From contig NZ_KB467824.1 of NCBI RefSeq assembly GCF_000344615.1, positions 2,172,702-2,236,701 on the forward strand: 64,000 nt of DNA, given 5' to 3'. Under the pieces are notes generated by a model. It worked only from the letters and a program-made list of their open reading frames with translations, was not told the DNA's origin and did no database searches. The position numbers and the translations under genes are program-made. Within the stretch, counting starts at the first letter, position 1, and each line of letters opens with the position of its first letter. This stretch comes from Janthinobacterium sp. CG3 (GTDB lineage Bacteria > Pseudomonadota > Gammaproteobacteria > Burkholderiales > Burkholderiaceae_D). Of the stretch, positions 47,260 through 59,672 are shown piece by piece.

Positions 47260-47943
47260 TCAAATATCAAGGGCGGATTCGTCCAGAAGCGGCTTATTTT
47301 CCGCCGCATTCTTGACGCCGCGTCCCAAAAGGAAGATTTCCGACGATTTATCGCGGCTGGCCTTGGGTTTTTTCTGCGTCACCACCTTGAACTCGGCGCG
47401 GAATTTCTCCACGATCTGGCTGTAGCCGGTGCCGTTGAAGCACTTCACCAGCAAGGCGCCGGACGGTTTCAGGTGCAGTTGCGAGAATTCGATGGCCAAA
47501 TCGATCAAATGCTCCATGCGCGCCGCGTCCGCCGAGGCGATGCCCGACAGATTGGGCGCCATGTCCGACAACACCAGGTCGGCTTTGCGCCCCTGCAGCA
47601 CCACTTCCAGCTGGCGCAGCACGCGCGCTTCGCGGAAGTCGCCCTGGATGAAGTTGAAGTCGGCAATCGGCTCCATCGGCAGCATGTCGAGACCGATCAG
47701 GGTGCCGTCGATGCCGCCACCGTCCTTGCCGGCCAGCTTGCGGCGCAGGTATTGCGCCCAGCTGCCCGGGGTGCAGCCGAGGTCGACGATCACCTGGCCG
47801 TGTTTTACAAGTTTTTCGTCCTCGTCGATTTCCTTGAGCTTGTATGCGGCCCGGGCACGATAGCCCTCTTTCTGCGCCAACTTCACATATGGATCATTTA
47901 TGTGGTCGTGCAACCAGTTTTTGTTTAATTTCTTCTTTGCCAT
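47260..47943 (-). CDS. rlmE: 23S rRNA 2'-O-ribose U2552 methyltransferase RlmE
   Basis: 227 aa FtsJ/RrmJ-type SAM methyltransferase that modifies U2552 of 23S rRNA in the 50S subunit. It shows the N-terminal [17 protein letters not shown], the SAM loop [20 protein letters not shown], catalytic Asp in [11 protein letters not shown] and catalytic Lys in [13 protein letters not shown]. The start ATG 47943 lies only 41 bases from the divergent yhbY start, so their promoters overlap. The gene heads the rlmE-ftsH-folP-glmM group on this strand. Confidence 0.96.
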   Translation of the reverse strand: MAKKKLNKNWLHDHINDPYVKLAQKEGYRARAAYKLKEIDEDEKLVKHGQVIVDLGCTPGSWAQYLRRKLAGKDGGGIDGTLIGLDMLPMEPIADFNFIQGDFREARVLRQLEVVLQGRKADLVLSDMAPNLSGIASADAARMEHLIDLAIEFSQLHLKPSGALLVKCFNGTGYSQIVEKFRAEFKVVTQKKPKASRDKSSEIFLLGRGVKNAAENKPLLDESALDI

Positions 47944-47984
47944 TCGCGTAGAATACTGCTTTTAAGGGATTACTAAAAATTATT

Positions 47985-48458
47985 ATGCTAAAACTTACAC
48001 CCGTAGAGCGCAGCGCACTGCGCGCCGAAGCTCACGCGCTGAAGCCTATCGTCATCATTGGCGAAGCGGGCTTGACACCTGCCGTACTCAAAGAAATCGA
48101 TCTTGGCCTGGATTCGCACGGTCTGATTAAGGTCCGCGTATTCGGCGACGACCGCGAAGCCCGCGTGGGGATGTACGAGACGATTTGCGGCGATCTCGGC
48201 GCCGCTCCGGTACAACATATTGGCAAACTGCTGGTGATCTACCGTCCGAAAAAAGAAGTTGTCAAAGAACGCAGCGTCACCACGGGCAAGGGTATGCGCG
48301 AAGTGACCATCGTCAAGGCCAGTGCCAGCGGAACCAAGCGTCCGTCGGTCACCAAAGTCATGATCAAGGGCAATGAGCGCGTTACCGAAGGCGGCTCCAT
48401 CAAGCGCGCCAAGCCGCGTCAGAAGAGCGCCAAGAAAAGCGCGCTGGGCAGCAAGTAA
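47985..48458 (+). CDS. yhbY: YhbY-family (CRM domain) RNA-binding protein with long basic tail
   Basis: 157 aa. The first about 97 residues are a CRS1/YhbY (CRM) domain with SALRAEAHALKPIVIIGEAG, LDSHGLIKVRVFGDDREAR and GKLLVIYRPKK. In E. coli YhbY (about 97 aa) associates with pre-50S ribosomal particles. Here a C-terminal extension of about 60 residues, rich in Lys, Arg, Ser and Thr, follows and is probably disordered and RNA-binding. It is divergent from rlmE, whose product also acts on the 50S subunit. A strong terminator follows. Confidence 0.94.
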   Translation: MLKLTPVERSALRAEAHALKPIVIIGEAGLTPAVLKEIDLGLDSHGLIKVRVFGDDREARVGMYETICGDLGAAPVQHIGKLLVIYRPKKEVVKERSVTTGKGMREVTIVKASASGTKRPSVTKVMIKGNERVTEGGSIKRAKPRQKSAKKSALGSK

Positions 48459-48482
48459 GCCCCGCCAGGCAACCCGCCACCG

Positions 48483-48529
48483 GCGGGCCGGTCCGCAACC
48501 CCTCGGTTGCGGACCGGCCCGCTTTTTTT
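48483..48529 (+). terminator. Strong rho-independent terminator after yhbY
   Basis: A perfect 18-bp GC-rich stem (48483-48500 with 48505-48522) has a CCTC loop and is followed by seven T residues (48523-48529). It ends the single-gene yhbY transcript and faces the convergent DUF4149 gene. Confidence 0.93.
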
Positions 48530-48598
48530 CGTCCGCCGCGCCCGCCCCGGTCGCGCTCGATCGCACATTATCGACTGACGAGCGTTTTACTGTTGTTT

Positions 48599-49048
48599 TT
48601 AGCGCTGCTTCCAGATGAGCACGCCGGCCAGCGCGCTCTGCACCATGTACACCAGCATCGAGGCGCCGTGCAGCACGCCGAACAGCTTGCGCTGCGGCGA
48701 CGCGTCCAGACCGCCCGGCCCGGCCGCCTCGCGGATGCCGGCGATCAGCGGCTGGATGCCGAGGTAGTTCAGCAGCACGCAGCCGAGCATCGCCAGCACC
48801 AGGGCGAACAACAGGCGGCGCCGCTTCGGTTCCAGGTCGGCGCCACTCCAGGCCAGCAAGGCCAGCATCAGCAACGCGAACGCGGCCGACAGCAGCGCGC
48901 CGGCGCGGAACATGCTGCCGGCAATCGTGCCCGCCAGCGCGCGGTCGGCCAGCGTGGCAAACAGCACCGGCGCCACCAGATAGCCGACCGTCCACAGGCT
49001 GCCGGCCCACAAGGTCGCCACGGCGACACGCACGCGCGCCAGCGGCAT
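48599..49048 (-). CDS. DUF4149-family membrane protein
   Basis: 149 aa with about four transmembrane helices (roughly 5-30 LWAGSLWTVGYLVAPVLFAT, 45-67, 80-100, 122-146). The pattern and genomic position match DUF4149, a membrane family of unknown function that follows greA in many Burkholderiales. Its ATG shares one base with the greA stop (TGATG), so translation is coupled. No catalytic motif is visible. It is the last gene of the carA-carB-greA group on this strand. Confidence 0.88.
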   Translation of the reverse strand: MPLARVRVAVATLWAGSLWTVGYLVAPVLFATLADRALAGTIAGSMFRAGALLSAAFALLMLALLAWSGADLEPKRRRLLFALVLAMLGCVLLNYLGIQPLIAGIREAAGPGGLDASPQRKLFGVLHGASMLVYMVQSALAGVLIWKQR

Positions 49049-49524
49049 CAGATGTACAACACTTCCAGGATTTCGTATTCGCGCGGACCGGACGGCGCCT
49101 GCACCTCCACCACGTCGCCGGCGTACTTGCCGATCAGCGCGCGGGCGATCGGCGAGGTCACCGACACTTTGTTCAATTTCAAGTCGGCTTCGTCGAGGCC
49201 GACGATCTGGTAGGTCACCTTGGTGCCCCTTTCCAGGTCTTCCAAGTTGACGGTGGCGGCGAACACCACGCGCCCTTCCGCGTCCAGCGTGGCCGGGTCG
49301 ATGATCTGGGCCGCGCCCAGCTTGCCTTCCAGTTCGGCGATGCGGCCTTCGACGAAGGCTTGGCGCTCCTTGGCGGCGTCGTATTCGGCGTTTTCCGACA
49401 GGTCGCCGTGCGAACGGGCTTCCGAGATCGCGTCGATGACGATGCGGCGCTCTTTGGTCTTAAGCTGATGCAACTCCGCTTTCAACAGTTCTGCGCCGTA
49501 TTTGGTAAGTGGGACTGAGGTCAT
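49048..49524 (-). CDS. greA: Transcription elongation factor GreA
   Basis: 158 aa, exact family length. GreA enters the RNA polymerase secondary channel and stimulates cleavage of backtracked RNA. The N-terminal coiled coil (LTKYGAELLKAELHQLKTKE, with the tip acidic pair in SENAEYDAAKERQ) and the C-terminal FKBP-like domain (TYQIVGLDEADLKLNKVSVT, SPIARALIGKYAGDVVEV) are complete. It follows carB after a terminator hairpin and is fused translationally (TGATG) to the DUF4149 gene. Confidence 0.97.
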   Translation of the reverse strand: MTSVPLTKYGAELLKAELHQLKTKERRIVIDAISEARSHGDLSENAEYDAAKERQAFVEGRIAELEGKLGAAQIIDPATLDAEGRVVFAATVNLEDLERGTKVTYQIVGLDEADLKLNKVSVTSPIARALIGKYAGDVVEVQAPSGPREYEILEVLYI

Positions 49525-49566
49525 GTTTTATCTACTAAGTTGTCGGTGGAACCGGTCCACCAAGTG

Positions 49567-49610
49567 AAAACCACAGAGGCCGCGCGATACTGCCGCGCGG
49601 GGCTCTGTGG
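49567..49610 (-). terminator. Terminator downstream of carB
   Basis: Arms CCACAGAG (49571-49578) and CTCTGTGG (49603-49610) extend inward with CGCGCG/CGCGCG pairing. On the minus strand the stem is followed by TTTTC. It stands 22 bases after the carB stop, so greA probably has its own promoter or is read through at reduced level. Confidence 0.8.
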
Positions 49611-49631
49611 TCAAGGGTGCCGCAAACAGGC

Positions 49632-52854
<3,223 letters not shown>

Positions 52855-52862
<8 letters not shown>

Positions 52863-54033
52863 TTTTCTTTTTCTCCACCGCATCCATCAAGCCGATGAAG
52901 CGATCAAACAGGTAAGCAACATCCATTGGGCCAGGCGACGCTTCCGGGTGGCCCTGGAAGCAGAACGCCGGCTTGTCCGTGCGGGCGAAGCCCTGCAGCG
53001 AAGCGTCGAACAGCGACTCGTGCGTAACGCGGCAATTGGCCGGCAAGGTCGCCGCGTCGACCGCGAAACCGTGGTTCTGCGACGTGATCAGCACTTGCTT
53101 CGAGTCCAGGTCCTGCACCGGGTGGTTGGCGCCGTGGTGGCCGAACTTCATCTTCAGGGTCTTCGCGCCGGAGGCCAGCGCCATGATCTGGTGGCCCAGG
53201 CAGATGCCGAACACGGGAATGCCGCGCTCGATCAACTCCTTGGTCGCGGCGATCGCGTAGTCGCACGGTTCCGGGTCGCCGGGGCCGTTCGACAGGAAGA
53301 TGCCGTCCGGGTTCAGCGCCAGCGCGTCGGCCGCCGAAGCCTGGGCCGGCAACACCGTCACCTTGCAGCCGCGCGCGGTCAGCATGCGCAGGATGTTGCG
53401 CTTGACGCCGTAGTCGAAGGCCACCACGTGGAACTTGGAATCGGCCAGCTTGCCGTAGCCCTCGCCCAGCGTCCACTCGGTTTCGGTGAACTCGTAGGCG
53501 GCCTTGGTCGAGACCACCTTGGCCAGGTCCATGCCGGACAGGCCGGGGAAGGAACGCGCCAGTTCCAGCGCTTGCGCGGCGGACGGCTCGTTGCCTTGCG
53601 TACCCACCAGGATGGCGCCGCTCTGGGCGCCCTTTTCGCGCAGGATGCGGGTCAGCTTGCGGGTATCGATGCCGGCGATGGCGACGATGTTCTCGGCCTT
53701 CAGATAGTCGCCGAGCGACTGGGTCGAGCGGAAATTCGAGGCCAGCAACGGCAGGTCGCGGATGATCAAACCGGCGGCGTGCACCTTGGATGATTCCACG
53801 TCTTCCGGGTTGACGCCGGTGTTGCCGATGTGCGGATAGGTAAGGGTCACGATCTGGCGGCAGTAGCTCGGATCGGTGAGGATTTCCTGATAGCCGGTCA
53901 TGGAAGTGTTGAACACCACCTCGCCCGTCGTATGACCGGCGGCACCGATGGAAAATCCTTTGAAAATCGTTCCATCAGCAAGCGCTAAAATGGCTGGAAC
54001 GGCAGGGCCAGAAAAAAATGGCGGCAAGGGCAA
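52855..54033 (-). CDS. carA: Carbamoyl-phosphate synthase small subunit CarA
   Basis: 392 aa glutaminase subunit. The N-terminal CPSase domain ([36 protein letters not shown]) is followed by a class I glutamine amidotransferase domain. That domain has nucleophile Cys278 in [13 protein letters not shown] and the catalytic His-X-Glu in [13 protein letters not shown]. It supplies ammonia through a tunnel to CarB. The coding end overlaps carB by 8 bases, giving tight co-translation. A clear sigma-70 promoter lies about 145 bases upstream, leaving a long leader. Confidence 0.98.
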
Positions 54034-54178
54034 CTCCTGATAAAGTTACCGTAGCTGCGCCACGTCAGACCGACCGCCAAGCATCCCAAGCAGCTGCGGC
54101 TTGAGGGTCAACGGTCATAATGAATGATGGGATGGTGGTAGTCGGCTACGGTATGTGTAAGAATGGCTAAACCTTGCA

Positions 54179-54207
54179 ATTATAGCGCATCGGCGCCCTT
54201 CCGGCAA
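54179..54207 (-). promoter_or_regulatory. Sigma-70 promoter of carAB
   Basis: On the minus strand TTGCCG (from 54207) is separated by 17 bases from a perfect TATAAT (54184-54179). Transcription should start near 54172, giving about 140 bases of untranslated leader before carA. Arginine or pyrimidine control could act on this leader; no ArgR box was confirmed. Confidence 0.8.
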
Positions 54208-54387
54208 TCGCCGCGACCCCAAAAAGGGCGCAAAAATAGCCGCCGGCGACACATGCCGGCGGCGCCCCGCACCGGCGTCCGACAACGTTAAACAATTGCC
54301 AAGCAAGCTAGTTCCGAGCGCGGCCGGGCCGGCTTCGATGATCCGACGTGGAAGCCGATTGGCTGTAAAGCGCAGATACAAGGAAGT

Positions 54388-54449
54388 CGGGGCCGGGTCG
54401 CGCGCGCCGCCACTCCCTCAAGAATGGCGACGCGCGCGACCCGGCCCCG
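54388..54449. repeat. Long perfect GC-rich inverted repeat downstream of the GlcG-like gene
   Basis: 19-base arms (54388-54406 and 54431-54449; CGGGGCCGGGTCGCGCGCG and its exact complement) flank a 24-base loop that itself has GCCA/TGGC pairing. There is no T-run on either strand. It lies 46 bases after the stop of the GlcG-like gene and could stop or protect its transcript. Confidence 0.8.
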
Positions 54450-54495
54450 AACGGCGAAGTGGCCGCGGCGCTTAGCGGGCGCGGCTATGCCACTG

Positions 54496-54900
54496 TCAGC
54501 CCAGCGCGGCGATGCCGGCCTTGGCGATTTGCGCGTCTTCCGACGATTTGACGCCGGACACGCCAACCGCGCCGACATAGTAGCCGTCGACGACGATGGG
54601 TACGCCGCCTTCGAGCATGCCGGCGATTTCGGGCGCGCTCAGGAACGAGACGCGGCCGTTGTTGATCATCTCTTCGTAGACGCGCGATTCGCGCTGGCCC
54701 AGCGCCGCGGTCTTGGCCTTGGCCGGCGCGATATGCGAGGAAATCGGCGCGGCGCCGTCCATGCGCTGAAACCACAACATGTGACCGCCATCGTCGACGA
54801 TGGAAATGGCGACCGCCCATTTGTTGGCGAGCGCTTCCGCTTCCGCCGCCGCGGCGATTTTTTTAACGTCGTCAAGTGTCAAGATTGGTTTCGATTGCAT
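54496..54900 (-). CDS. GlcG/HbpS-family heme-binding-like protein
   Basis: 134 aa from ATG 54900 (MQSKPILTLDDVKKIAAAAE), placed 6 bases after AGGA; the ATG one codon earlier is possible. The fold signature SIVDDGGHMLWFQRMDGA, the central AKAKTAALGQRESR and the GGVPIVVDGYYVGAVGVSG segment match GlcG/HbpS (DUF336). Members of the family bind heme or cobalamin-like ligands or accompany glycolate and diol metabolism. No such pathway genes are nearby and there is no signal peptide, so the role is open. It is probably monocistronic. Confidence 0.88.
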   Translation of the reverse strand: MQSKPILTLDDVKKIAAAAEAEALANKWAVAISIVDDGGHMLWFQRMDGAAPISSHIAPAKAKTAALGQRESRVYEEMINNGRVSFLSAPEIAGMLEGGVPIVVDGYYVGAVGVSGVKSSEDAQIAKAGIAALG

Positions 54901-54973
54901 CATGCGTCCTTTTTTTAATGAGGACGAATTGTACGCCACTGCTCGCCGATGCGCACCTGCTTGCCGCTTGATT

Positions 54974-55873
54974 TTATGGTTCGCGCTTGGCCTTGAGTTT
55001 TTGCTTGAGCTGCGCCATCACCGCGAAAGCGGCTTGCTCGCCGGCCAGGATGGCCTGGTTGCGGCCGTTGAAGTCGTTGCCCTTCATCAGCCCCAGGCTG
55101 GGCTGGATCACCACGTCGGCGTCCTTCAGTTCGAACTGGTTGATGCGCTGGCCCATGATGCTGAAGGTTTGCAGGATCACTTCCATCGAGCTGATCGCCG
55201 CCTGCGCGTCGGTTTGCGTCGAGATATTGACGGCGATGATGAAGTCGGCGCCCATGTCGCGCGCGAAGCGCACCGGCACCGGCGCCACCAGGCCGCCGTC
55301 GACGTAGTGGCGGCCGTTGATGGCGACCGGCTGGAACACCCCCGGCACCGACGACGAGGCCCGCACCGCCATGCCGGTGTTGCCGCGCTGGAAGAGGATC
55401 GGCTGGCCGTTCTTCAGGTCGGTGGCGACGACGCCGAACGGGATCTTCAGCTTTTCCATCGGCAGGTTGCCGACGGACTTGTTGACGTAGCTTTGCAAGG
55501 CTTCGCCTTTGAGCACGCCGGAAGACTTGCCGAACAGCGGCATGGCCCAGTCGGAGATGGCGGCCTCGTCCATGTCAAAGGCGAGCTTTTGCAGCGCGAA
55601 GCCGGAATTGCCGGCCGCGTACAGGGCGCCGACCACGGCGCCGGCGCTGGTACCGACCACGACGTCGGCCAGGATGCCCTGCGATTCGAGCGCCTTGATG
55701 ACGCCGATGTGGGCGAAGCCGCGCGCGGCGCCGCCGCCCAGCGCCAGGCCGATCTTGATCTTGCGCGGCGGTTGCGGCGCGGCGGCCGGCGCCGGCGCCT
55801 CGGGAGCGGTGGTGGTGCAGCCGGCCAGCAGCAGGGCCGCGATGGCGATCAGGGAGTAACGACGTGGGGACAT
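54974..55873 (-). CDS. Patatin-like phospholipase lipoprotein (RssA-like)
   Basis: 299 aa from ATG 55873 (MSPRRYSLIAIAALLLAGC), giving a compact lipoprotein signal with lipobox Cys19; an ATG 24 bases earlier is possible. A Pro/Ala-rich linker precedes the patatin domain: oxyanion loop GLALGGGAARGFAHIGV, nucleophile Ser76 in GTSAGAVVGAL, and the catalytic Asp in YVDGGLVAPVP. It should be a membrane-attached serine lipase or phospholipase facing the periplasm. It lies 73 bases before the GlcG-like gene on the same strand. It is distinct from the cytosolic patatin at 18.3 kb. Confidence 0.9.
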   Translation of the reverse strand: MSPRRYSLIAIAALLLAGCTTTAPEAPAPAAAPQPPRKIKIGLALGGGAARGFAHIGVIKALESQGILADVVVGTSAGAVVGALYAAGNSGFALQKLAFDMDEAAISDWAMPLFGKSSGVLKGEALQSYVNKSVGNLPMEKLKIPFGVVATDLKNGQPILFQRGNTGMAVRASSSVPGVFQPVAINGRHYVDGGLVAPVPVRFARDMGADFIIAVNISTQTDAQAAISSMEVILQTFSIMGQRINQFELKDADVVIQPSLGLMKGNDFNGRNQAILAGEQAAFAVMAQLKQKLKAKREP

Positions 55874-55983
55874 ATATATAGGCGAGGTCTGCGACATAGC
55901 CGGCGGATTGTAGCGCACTTGCCGGGCGGGCACGCCGAGGACGGGCTGAAGGGGCGCGCCGGGCAAACCAAGGGCGCGAGTCC

Positions 55984-56011
55984 GGGGTCAGGCCCCGAGG
56001 GTCTGCCCCCC
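55984..56011 (+). repeat. Second copy of the GGGGTC...CCCC repeat
   Basis: GGGGTCAGGCCCCGAGGGTC followed by TGCCCCCC forms an imperfect hairpin and resembles the copy at 26178. It lies between phoR and the patatin-lipoprotein gene, adjacent to copy G of the other repeat family. Confidence 0.55.
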
Positions 56012-56036
56012 TCCGGCGCCGGGGCCCGGTGTCGGA

Positions 56037-56066
56037 GGTCGGATTGGCGGGACGCGTAACCCGACC
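56037..56066 (+). repeat. Palindromic repeat after phoR (copy G)
   Basis: 6-base arms GGTCGG (56037-56042) and CCGACC (56061-56066) around ATTGGCGGGACGCGTAAC, a decayed version of the GTCGGATTA family. It lies five bases downstream of the phoR stop codon. Confidence 0.65.
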
Positions 56067-56071
56067 GGCGC

Positions 56072-57388
56072 TCAGTGCGGCAGCAGTTCGGCGGCGGCCG
56101 GGGTGGTCACCGACTTCGGCAGGCTGACGATGAAGCTGCTGCCCTGCCCCGCCTCGGATTTGATCGATAGCGTGCCGCCGTGGCGCAGCAGCACGTGCTT
56201 GACGATGGCCAGCCCCAGGCCGGTGCCCTGGGTTTCCCGCGAGCGGCTCTTGTCGACCCGGTAGAAGCGCTCGGTCAGGCGCGAAATATGCTCCGGGCTG
56301 ATGCCGATGCCGGTGTCGCGCACGATGAATTGCGGGCCGCCCGGGCTGTCCTGCCACAGCAGGTGGATGGCGCCGCCGGCCGGGGTGTAGCGCACCGCGT
56401 TCGAGGCCAGGTTGCCAAAAGCGCTGTGCAGCTCCTCGAAGTTGCCCAGCACGTCGGCGCCGCTGGCCTCCAGCGTCAGTTGGTGCTTGCCGGCCGACAG
56501 CGCGCGGGCGTCGCGCAGCACCTGCTCCATCAGCTTGCCGGCGTCGACCCGCTCTGGGCGCAGCGGGTAGTCGACCGACTCCAGCCGCGACAAGGTCAGC
56601 ATGTCCTCGATCAGGTTCTGCATCCGGTGCGCCTGCTCGGTCATCAGCTTGATGTGGGCGGCGCGGGTCGGGGCGTCGAGGTCGAGCTCGGTGCCGGCGA
56701 TTTCCAGGAAGCCGACGATCACCGTCAGCGGCGTGCGCAGCTCGTGCGAGGCGTTGGCGATGAAGTCGCGCCGCATCATCTCGATGCGCTCGGTTTCGGT
56801 GACGTCGTGGGTGACCAGGATTTGCCGGCGGTTTTCAAACGGGATGATCTGGACGATCAGCTTGCGGTTGCGGAACGTCAACGTCAGCGGCTGCTCGTAG
56901 CGCCCCAGGATGATGTAGTCCATGAATTCCGGGCTGCGGATCAGGTTGGTCACGCGCATGCCCTTGTCGCGCTCCTGGGTCAGGCCCAGGTGCTGCTCGG
57001 CGGCCGGGTTGCACCATTCGAGGAATAGGACGTCGTCCATGATGACGACGCCGTCCGGCAGCAAGTGCATGGCCTGGCGGAAGCGCGCCAGCCATTCGCT
57101 CAGCTCGGCCTGGCTTTTCTCGTCGTCGCGGCGCAGCCGGTACAGGCGCGAAAAGATGTTGGTCCACGAACCCCAACCGTCGGGTAGCTTGGCGCTGTGC
57201 GGATTGTCGAGCCAGTTGCTGAGCTGGTACAGATACGACAGCTGGACGAACACCATCACCACCATCAACGCGAACGCCACCACCAGCGCGATGACCACGC
57301 CGAACAGGAACCACAGCACGCCGACGCCGGCCAGCACCAGGGCCATGCGCAGCGCGGCGGGGACCCAGAACAACAATTTCGGATTCAT
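56072..57388 (-). CDS. phoR: Phosphate-sensing histidine kinase PhoR
   Basis: 438 aa, family length. Two N-terminal membrane helices (about 8-52) are followed by a PAS domain (about 100-195; LPDGVVIMDDVLFLEWCNPA). The kinase core has phosphoacceptor His215 in ANASHELRTPLTVIVG, N box NLASNAVRYTPAGG, and G boxes DTGIGISPEH and GTGLGLAIVKH. It phosphorylates PhoB under phosphate limitation and is restrained by PstSCAB-PhoU. It is the last gene of the pst-pho group, 6 bases after phoB. Confidence 0.95.
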   Translation of the reverse strand: MNPKLLFWVPAALRMALVLAGVGVLWFLFGVVIALVVAFALMVVMVFVQLSYLYQLSNWLDNPHSAKLPDGWGSWTNIFSRLYRLRRDDEKSQAELSEWLARFRQAMHLLPDGVVIMDDVLFLEWCNPAAEQHLGLTQERDKGMRVTNLIRSPEFMDYIILGRYEQPLTLTFRNRKLIVQIIPFENRRQILVTHDVTETERIEMMRRDFIANASHELRTPLTVIVGFLEIAGTELDLDAPTRAAHIKLMTEQAHRMQNLIEDMLTLSRLESVDYPLRPERVDAGKLMEQVLRDARALSAGKHQLTLEASGADVLGNFEELHSAFGNLASNAVRYTPAGGAIHLLWQDSPGGPQFIVRDTGIGISPEHISRLTERFYRVDKSRSRETQGTGLGLAIVKHVLLRHGGTLSIKSEAGQGSSFIVSLPKSVTTPAAAELLPH

Positions 57389-57394
57389 AAGAGT

Positions 57395-58084
<690 letters not shown>

Positions 58085-58087
58085 GAA

Positions 58088-58792
58088 TCACTCGGGAAGG
58101 TCGACGGGCGCCGTTGCGCTACGGGTGTGGCGGATGTCCCTGCCCTCGACCACGTAGATCACGTATTCGGCGATGTTCTTGGCGTGGTCGCCGATGCGTT
58201 CGATCGCCTTGGCCACCCACAAGGTGTCGAGCGCGGCCGAAATGGTGCGCGGGTCTTCCATCATGAAGGTGATCAGGTTGCGCATGATCGAACGGAACTC
58301 GTGGTCGATGATGGCGTCCTGGGCGATCAGTTGCAGCGCCTGCTTGCCGTCGTTGCGGGCGAACGCGTCTAGGGCGTCGTGCAACATGTCGCTAGCGGTG
58401 TTGGCGATGCCGCGCACCATTTCATAGTGGTTGACGACGACGTTGCCGCGCGCGTGCAGGCCCTTGGCGACGCGGGCGATCTTGGTGGCCTCGTCGCCGA
58501 TGCGTTCGAGGTCGGTGATGACCTTGATCGTCGCCATGATGGTGCGCAAGTCGTTGGCGGCCGGCTGGCGCCGCACGATCAGATGGCTGCAGGCGTCGTC
58601 GAGCGAGACTTCGAGCTGGTTGACGGTGTCGTCTTCGCGCATGACGCGGTCGGCGCGCTCCGGATTGCCGATGCGAAAACAAGTCATGGCGTCGAGGAAC
58701 TGGGTCTCGACGATGCCGCCCATTAACAGCACTTTCGAGCGGATGCCTTCGAGTTCGTTATCGTATTGCTTGGATGAATGCTCACCTGTCAT
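58088..58792 (-). CDS. phoU: Phosphate signalling protein PhoU
   Basis: 234 aa, all-helical protein made of two similar PhoU halves. The metal-binding motif ERIGDEATKIARVAK in the first half is matched by ERIGDHAKNIAEYVIY in the second. It couples PstSCAB activity to PhoR and lowers Pho signalling when phosphate is sufficient. It lies 43 bases after pstB and 3 bases before phoB in the same transcript. Confidence 0.96.
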   Translation of the reverse strand: MTGEHSSKQYDNELEGIRSKVLLMGGIVETQFLDAMTCFRIGNPERADRVMREDDTVNQLEVSLDDACSHLIVRRQPAANDLRTIMATIKVITDLERIGDEATKIARVAKGLHARGNVVVNHYEMVRGIANTASDMLHDALDAFARNDGKQALQLIAQDAIIDHEFRSIMRNLITFMMEDPRTISAALDTLWVAKAIERIGDHAKNIAEYVIYVVEGRDIRHTRSATAPVDLPE

Positions 58793-58835
58793 GCTGTCTC
58801 TCCGTGTTCAATTAGTCGATGCCGGCGCCGGCATA

Positions 58836-59636
58836 TCAGCCGAAGCGGCCGGTGATGTAATCCTGCGTCTCTTTGCGCGCCGGATTCATGAAAATCTGGT
58901 CGGTGTCACCGAACTCGACCAGCTCACCGAGGTACATATACGCAGTGTAATCGGAACAACGCGCGGCCTGCTGCATATTGTGCGTGACGATGGCGATGGT
59001 GTAGTCCTGTTTGAGTTCGCTGATCAGCTCCTCGACCTTCGCCGTCGAGATCGGATCGAGCGCCGACGTCGGCTCGTCGAGCAGCAGCACGTCCGGCTTG
59101 ACGGCGACGCCGCGGGCGATGCACAGGCGCTGCTGCTGCCCGCCCGACAGCGACAGGCCGCTCTTGCCCAGCTTGTCCTTGACCTCGCCCCACAGCGCCG
59201 CCTTCTTCAGCGCCCACTCGACGCGCTCGTCCATTTCGCCCTTCGACATGTCCTCGTACAGGCGCACGCCGAAGGCGATGTTGTCGTACACCGACATTGG
59301 AAACGGCGTCGGCTTCTGGAACACCATGCCGACCTTGGCGCGCAGCATGTTGACGTCCTGGTCGGCGTCGAGCACGTTGCGGCCGCGGTACATGATCCGC
59401 CCCTCGGCGCGCTGGCCCGGGTACAGGTCGTACATGCGGTTGAGGGTGCGCAGCAGCGTCGACTTGCCGCAGCCGGACGGGCCGATGAAGGCCGTGACCT
59501 TTTTCTCGTGGATGTCGAGGTTGACGTTGTGCAGGCTTTGGGTCTTGCCGTAGTAAAAATTCAGTCCCGAAATCTCGATGGTTTTTTTCTTCGGCGCCAG
59601 CTCGATGGCGCCGTCGTTGCTCATATGCGTGTTCAT
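58836..59636 (-). CDS. pstB: Phosphate ABC transporter ATP-binding protein PstB
   Basis: 266 aa. Walker [10 protein letters not shown] (52-60), Q loop in [19 protein letters not shown], signature [14 protein letters not shown], Walker [13 protein letters not shown] and the H-loop [10 protein letters not shown] are all present. It powers high-affinity phosphate import through PstC-PstA. ATG 59636 is used; MSNDG four codons later is an alternative. It is separated from pstA by 36 bases. Confidence 0.97.
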   Translation of the reverse strand: MNTHMSNDGAIELAPKKKTIEISGLNFYYGKTQSLHNVNLDIHEKKVTAFIGPSGCGKSTLLRTLNRMYDLYPGQRAEGRIMYRGRNVLDADQDVNMLRAKVGMVFQKPTPFPMSVYDNIAFGVRLYEDMSKGEMDERVEWALKKAALWGEVKDKLGKSGLSLSGGQQQRLCIARGVAVKPDVLLLDEPTSALDPISTAKVEELISELKQDYTIAIVTHNMQQAARCSDYTAYMYLGELVEFGDTDQIFMNPARKETQDYITGRFG

Positions 59637-59672
59637 GGTATCGATCGCTTCATAGATAACTGGATAAACAAA

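Larger units (their letters stand above)
54034..54495. other. carA leader/promoter region and GC-rich stem (462 bp)
   Basis: Contains, from carA outward, a leader of about 140 bases, the sigma-70 promoter at 54179-54207, a hairpin GCCGCCGG/CCGGCGGC near 54240-54265, and the large inverted repeat 54388-54449. No gene with coding character was seen. Confidence 0.6.
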
